From Clostridiales bacterium (GTDB lineage: Bacteria > Bacillota > Clostridia > Christensenellales > Aristaeellaceae), in NCBI GenBank assembly GCA_019420065.1, contig JAHZHX010000019.1:1-8511 (forward strand): a stretch of 8,511 nucleotides of DNA. Reading direction: 5' to 3'. The position numbers were made by a program, and so were the translations under genes. This document shows positions 5,756 through 8,511 of the stretch, piece after piece. Every line of letters begins with the position of its first letter. Position 1 is the stretch's first letter. The notes beneath the pieces were generated by a model that did no database searches, was not told the origin of the DNA, and saw only the letters and a program-made list of their open reading frames with translations.

Positions 5756-6430
5756 TCAGGGCTTGTCCTCGTCCAGGGATACGCCGTGCAGCGACTGCGC
5801 CAGGCGGTTGGACAAAAGCGCAAAGGATACGGCCATGTCCTCGTTCTGCACCAGCACGTTTTCGGGCACATGCAGCTTCACGTGGGCGAAATTCCAGATG
5901 GCCTTGATGCCCGCCGCGACCAGCGCGTCGCATACCTCCTGCGCATGCTCGGCGGGGGTGGCGATGATGCCGATGGGGATGTTGCGCTCCTGGCAGATGC
6001 TGGCCAGGCGCTCCATGGGATATACCGTGCGGCCGTGGATCAGGCGGCCCACCAGCTGCGGATCCCGGTCAAAGGCGGCGGCAATGTCCAGCCCGTAGTC
6101 GCCAAAGCCGGAATAGCTCATCAGCGCCTTGCCCAGATGCCCCGCGCCGACCAGCACGGCGATGTTGGCGTTGTCATAGCCCAAAAAATGCTCGATATCG
6201 GCAATCAGCCCCTGCACGCTGAAGCCCACGCGCGGCTTGCCCGGCTCGCTGGAGATGGCGGCCAGATCCTTGCGCACCTGCACCTCGTAGATACCCAGAT
6301 AGTCGGCAATGGCCGAGGCGGGCACGTAGGGAGAATTGGATTTTTCCAGTTCCTTCAAAAATTTCAAATAATATGGCAGGCGCTTGACGCCCTGCACGGA
6401 TAAAATGCGAGAATCCTTCTCCTGCACCAC
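5756..6430 (-). CDS. rex: Redox-sensing transcriptional repressor Rex
   Basis: A 224-residue protein, normal length for Rex. Residues 1-80 form a winged-helix DNA-binding domain (RLPYYLKFLKEL at 17-28; recognition region VQVRKDLAAIS at 50-60; wing GKPRVGFSV at 64-72). Residues about 88-200 form a Rossmann NAD(H) domain with VGAGHLGKAL (94-103) and AAFDRDP; WNFAHVKLHVP and the C-terminal helix FALLSNRLAQ complete the domain-swapped dimer. Rex leaves DNA when NADH rises and usually controls fermentation, NADH and hydrogenase genes. The recognition and wing region differs from the common SYFGEFG...GxGY type, so its operator may also differ. GTG 6430 is the start: AAAGGAGGT is 8 nt upstream; a second GTG follows directly. 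It is the first gene of the hydS operon, behind its own promoter (6498-6470). Its likely target is the hydC operon and possibly itself, though I see no good consensus Rex box in either promoter. Confidence 0.93.
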   Translation of the reverse strand: MVQEKDSRILSVQGVKRLPYYLKFLKELEKSNSPYVPASAIADYLGIYEVQVRKDLAAISSEPGKPRVGFSVQGLIADIEHFLGYDNANIAVLVGAGHLGKALMSYSGFGDYGLDIAAAFDRDPQLVGRLIHGRTVYPMERLASICQERNIPIGIIATPAEHAQEVCDALVAAGIKAIWNFAHVKLHVPENVLVQNEDMAVSFALLSNRLAQSLHGVSLDEDKP

Positions 6431-6438
6431 AAAAAAGA

Positions 6439-6447
6439 ACCTCCTTT
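6439..6447 (-). promoter_or_regulatory. Strong ribosome binding site supporting the GTG start of rex
   Basis: AAAGGAGGT on the minus strand lies 8 nt before GTG 6430. There is no ATG in frame near it, so a GTG start is supported. The near-perfect match suggests the rare start codon is offset by a strong binding site. Confidence 0.75.
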
Positions 6448-6469
6448 GGATTTTGCGAGTGATGTATTT

Positions 6470-6498
6470 ATCATATCAAATTATATCGCTTTTGTAAA
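6470..6498 (-). promoter_or_regulatory. Promoter of the rex-hydS operon
   Basis: On the minus strand TTTACA (6498-6493) and TATGAT (6475-6470) are separated by exactly 17 bp, a good sigma-A type promoter in an AT-rich gap. Transcription would start near 6463, giving a leader of about 33 nt before the rex GTG. An overlapping TATAAT at 6485-6480 has only a poor -35 and is a weaker alternative. An imperfect TTTTG-N6-CAAAA dyad (6490-6505) overlaps the -35. Confidence 0.65.
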
Positions 6499-6510
6499 TG
6501 CAAAAAACAG

Positions 6511-7593
6511 TTAATTTCCCAAAAGTCGCGCCGTTCCGCCGGCTTGATACAGCGCCTGGGCGGTCAGAACCGCGTCTTTTTGCTCGTCAGGCCAGAAAAA
6601 CGCGTGCGGCAGCCATCCGTCGCGCAGGGCGGCGGAAAGGGCCTGAAGCATGGGCTGGGAGCTGCCGTATAAAGTGATGCCGTCGCGGGCAGGAAGCAGA
6701 AAACGGTCACCAAGCGACTGCTGCGCCTGCCCGGTCAAAAGAAAATGCAGCAGCGCGTCGGCCGGCGCGCCGCTTTCCCGGCTGCGGGCGGCGAAAAGGA
6801 CCAGGTCGCTGGCCGAAGCGGCGGCAAGCACCCGGTAGCCCGTTCCCTGCGCGGCGCACTGCCGCGCCTGCGAAACCGCGAGCAGGGCGGCGGCGTTCTC
6901 CTCGGCCATGAAGCGGGAGAGCAGGGCCGCGGAATCGAGAAACACGGCGCCCGCGGGCGCGTTCATGGAGGAAAGCGCCAGCGCGCCGAAGCCTTCGCCG
7001 GCATAAAAGGCGTCGGGCCACGCGATATGGGTTTGGGGCGCTGCGGACGGCGCGGGCGGCGGCGAGGCGGTCACGCCAAAGAGGCTGCGGGGGGCGGGCG
7101 TCTGCGCCGCTTCCCCGGTGCGCTCCAGCAGGGCGTAGCCCGACAGACACAGCGGCACCGCCAGCTGCCGGCCGTCCAGCTGCCCGGCGGCGGCGTAAGC
7201 GCCGCTGAGCGCGTCGCCGGCGGCGGTTTCCGCCAGCAGCGCGGGGGATACGCGCTCGCCCGCGGCAAAAACAATCACGTCCGGCCCGGCGGATGGCTCC
7301 TGCGTCCACAGCGCCATATCCGCCTGCGATACGCTGCGCACCCAGACGCTGACCCCGCTGTGCGCCTTGGAAAAGGCGGCGCACTGCGCCCTGAGCCAGG
7401 GAGACGCGCCCAGCGTGTCGCCAAGCACCCAAACGCTCAGCAGCGTGCGCGTTCCCTTGCGCACGCCGGGCGGCGTTTGCTCGGGGGCCGCGGCGATATA
7501 GCCGCGCAAAAAGGGGAAAGCCAGCCCCAGCAGCGCGGTGAGCAGGATACAGGCCAGACACAAAAGCAGGCGCGGACGCGGTTTTTGATGCAT
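6511..7593 (-). CDS. Membrane-anchored extracellular solute-binding-like protein
   Basis: A 360-residue protein. A basic N-terminus (KPRPR) and one hydrophobic segment (residues 9-29) form a signal peptide or anchor; there is no convincing lipobox, and AAA-P at 34-37 could be a cleavage site. The exported part resembles family 1 ABC substrate-binding proteins: a first strand LLSVWVLGD, the helix-strand AFSKAHSGVSVWVRSV (73-88), GPDVIVFAAGE (103-113), and LAVPLCLSGYALLER (144-158), the usual hinge. A Pro/Ala-rich stretch at about 173-188 is a linker or loop. No permease or ATPase genes adjoin it, so transport is not supported by context. ATG 7593 is chosen because GAGGGG lies 9 nt upstream; in-frame ATGs at 7617 and 7644 lack a site and the latter lies in the divergent promoter. 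It is transcribed in the same direction as rex, but rex has its own promoter. Similarity is at fold level only; a ligand cannot be named. Confidence 0.7.
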   Translation of the reverse strand: MHQKPRPRLLLCLACILLTALLGLAFPFLRGYIAAAPEQTPPGVRKGTRTLLSVWVLGDTLGASPWLRAQCAAFSKAHSGVSVWVRSVSQADMALWTQEPSAGPDVIVFAAGERVSPALLAETAAGDALSGAYAAAGQLDGRQLAVPLCLSGYALLERTGEAAQTPAPRSLFGVTASPPPAPSAAPQTHIAWPDAFYAGEGFGALALSSMNAPAGAVFLDSAALLSRFMAEENAAALLAVSQARQCAAQGTGYRVLAAASASDLVLFAARSRESGAPADALLHFLLTGQAQQSLGDRFLLPARDGITLYGSSQPMLQALSAALRDGWLPHAFFWPDEQKDAVLTAQALYQAGGTARLLGN

Positions 7594-7602
7594 TGTTACA
7601 AT

Positions 7603-7609
7603 CCCCTCC
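7603..7609 (-). promoter_or_regulatory. Ribosome binding site deciding the start of the solute-binding-like gene
   Basis: GGAGGGG on the minus strand, 9 nt before ATG 7593. The two longer in-frame starts have nothing comparable, so the shorter form, with the basic-hydrophobic export signal right at its N-terminus, is favoured. Confidence 0.65.
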
Positions 7610-7630
7610 GTTTCCATGCACAGATTATGC

Positions 7631-7659
7631 TTGCAATCCGGCAATTTATTTCATATAAT
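7631..7659 (+). promoter_or_regulatory. Promoter of the phospho-sugar mutase gene
   Basis: TTGCAA (7631-7636), a 17-bp spacer and a perfect TATAAT (7654-7659) on the plus strand. Transcription would begin near 7666, about 25 nt before ATG 7691, with AGGGG (7678-7682) as the ribosome binding site 8 nt from the start. The divergent minus-strand gene has no equally clear promoter in this gap. Confidence 0.7.
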
Positions 7660-7690
7660 TTAGTTGGAAAAAACGAAAGGGGAAATATAT

Positions 7691-8511
7691 ATGTCTGAAA
7701 TGAATTATCGCGCCGCGTACGAGGCCTGGCTGCGCGACTTTGCCGATAACCCCGCCCTGGTAAAAGAGCTTGAAAATATAGGGGAGGCGGAGATTGAGGA
7801 CCGCTTCTATACCGGCTTGTCCTTTGGCACGGCCGGCATGCGCGGCGTGCTGGGCTACGGCGCGAACCGCATGAACGAATATGTGGTGCGCCGCGCCACG
7901 CGCGGCCTGGCGCAGTATATCCTTACCAACCCCGAATGGGCGCGGCGCGGCGTTGCCATTGCCTGCGATTCGCGTCACATGAGCGCGGACTTTGCCCTGG
8001 ATACGGCGCTGACGCTGTGCGCCGCGGGCGTGAAGGCGTACCTGTTTGAATCGCTGCGCCCCGTGCCCATGCTCAGCTATGCCGTGCGCCATCTGGGCTG
8101 CATCGCCGGGGTGGTGGTCACCGCCAGTCATAACCCGCCCCAATACAACGGCTATAAGGTGTACTGGGAGGACGGCGCGCAGCTGTCGCCCGAGGCCGCC
8201 GCGAACGTGACGGAATACATCCGTCCTCTGCCCTATGCCGGAACGCCGGTCATGGAAATGACCCAGGCGCTGTCCCAGGGGCTTTTGCGGATCATCGGCA
8301 AGGCCGAGGTGGACGACGACTATATCGAAATGGTCAAAGGCCTGTCGGTTTGCCCCGAGCTTTTGCGCCAGGAGGGTGAAAAGCTCAAAATCGTTTATAC
8401 GCCGCTGCACGGCTCGGGCAACCTGCCCGTGCGCCGCATGCTGCGGGAGGTAGGCATCACCCATGTGACCGTCGTGCCCGAACAGGAAGCGCCCGACGGC
8501 GCCTTCCCCAC
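7691..8511 (+). CDS. pgcA: Phospho-sugar mutase (alpha-phosphoglucomutase/phosphomannomutase family), 3' part missing
   Basis: Partial gene: 273 codons are present and the frame runs off the right edge; full-length family members have about 560-580 residues, so roughly half is seen. FGTAGMRGVLG at 45-55 is the family's N-terminal signature. TASHNPPQYNGYK at 144-156 holds the phosphorylated catalytic serine S146, and KIVYTPLHGSGN near the end marks the start of domain 2. The enzyme interconverts hexose 1- and 6-phosphates through a bisphosphate intermediate with Mg2+, feeding glycolysis, glycogen or cell-wall sugar synthesis. The metal-binding DPDADR loop and the sugar-specificity loop lie outside the window, so glucose versus mannose preference cannot be read. 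The overall pattern is closest to Bacillus subtilis PgcA. It has its own strong promoter and is divergent from the hydrogenase region, with no evident functional link to it. Confidence 0.94.
   Translation, partial: MSEMNYRAAYEAWLRDFADNPALVKELENIGEAEIEDRFYTGLSFGTAGMRGVLGYGANRMNEYVVRRATRGLAQYILTNPEWARRGVAIACDSRHMSADFALDTALTLCAAGVKAYLFESLRPVPMLSYAVRHLGCIAGVVVTASHNPPQYNGYKVYWEDGAQLSPEAAANVTEYIRPLPYAGTPVMEMTQALSQGLLRIIGKAEVDDDYIEMVKGLSVCPELLRQEGEKLKIVYTPLHGSGNLPVRRMLREVGITHVTVVPEQEAPDGAFP

Noticed and set aside
6490..6510. Possible Rex operator overlapping the rex -35 region
   Set aside because: TTGTAAA resembles one half-site of the Rex box, but the second half matches poorly and spacing is off by one. 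Only a weak TTTTG-N6-CAAAA dyad remains.
7550..7579. Lipobox in the solute-binding-like protein (C12 or C15)
   Set aside because: Both cysteines lie at the start of the hydrophobic segment, leaving far too short a signal peptide; the residues before them do not fit the lipobox pattern.
6745..7698. 317-codon plus-strand frame opposite the solute-binding-like gene
   Set aside because: Its composition is dominated by Gly, Arg and Ala; it has no motifs, and its end runs through the promoter and start of the mutase gene.
7646..8464. 272-codon minus-strand frame opposite the mutase
   Set aside because: The plus strand encodes unmistakable phospho-sugar mutase motifs with a good promoter and ribosome binding site.
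1..8511. tRNA, rRNA, CRISPR arrays, insertion sequences, integrases or attachment sites
   Set aside because: I saw no tRNA-like cloverleaf, spaced direct repeats, transposase motifs or flanking terminal repeats. The region reads as stable chromosomal metabolism and regulation.

Overview
The window looks like chromosome of a high-GC, strictly anaerobic, fermentative member of the Bacillota (class Clostridia). The grounds are GC-rich codons beside AT-rich intergenic gaps, strong AGGAGG-type ribosome binding sites, and an [FeFe]-hydrogenase locus with a clostridial Rex. I cannot place genus or family from the sequence alone.

Layout. Almost everything lies on the minus strand, so transcription runs from high to low coordinates. 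On the far right, a divergent pair shares an intergenic region of about 97 bp: a plus-strand phospho-sugar mutase (7691 to the right edge, incomplete) and a minus-strand membrane-anchored solute-binding-like protein (7593-6511). After a gap of about 80 bp with a good promoter comes a six-gene minus-strand 'sensor' operon: rex (6430-5756), a DRTGG-domain protein (5736-5362), an RsbW-like ATP-binding protein (5365-4934), a sensory-type [FeFe] hydrogenase HydS (4907-3600), a second DRTGG protein (3581-3237) and a PHP-domain phosphoesterase (3233-2526). A 193-bp AT-rich intergenic region with an extended -10 promoter and several dyads follows. Then comes the 'catalytic' operon of a bifurcating-type NADH/ferredoxin [FeFe] hydrogenase: hydC (NuoE-like, 2332-1859), a second ATP-binding protein (1853-1299), an HndB-like 2Fe-2S protein (1302-925) and hydB (NuoF-like, 897 to the left edge, incomplete). 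The catalytic subunit hydA/hndD would be expected just outside the left edge but is not visible.

How the genes may work together. HydB and HydC form the NADH-side electron entry of a HydABC/HndABCD-type enzyme that couples NADH and reduced ferredoxin to H2. Rex reads the NADH/NAD+ ratio. HydS keeps all four H-cluster cysteine ligands but has alanine where the proton-relay cysteine should be. That is the signature of putative H2 or redox sensor hydrogenases rather than high-turnover enzymes. It is embedded among an RsbW-like ATPase, two DRTGG proteins and a PHP phosphoesterase, and a second orphan HATPase sits inside the catalytic operon. The most interesting hypothesis is therefore an H2/redox-sensing relay in which HydS signals through orphan GHKL ATPases and DRTGG/PHP proteins to the hydrogenase operon. 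No sigma factor, STAS protein, PP2C phosphatase or response regulator is visible in the window to complete a known pathway. Related gene neighbourhoods occur in other Clostridia as far as I recall; the signalling chemistry is the part that seems undescribed.
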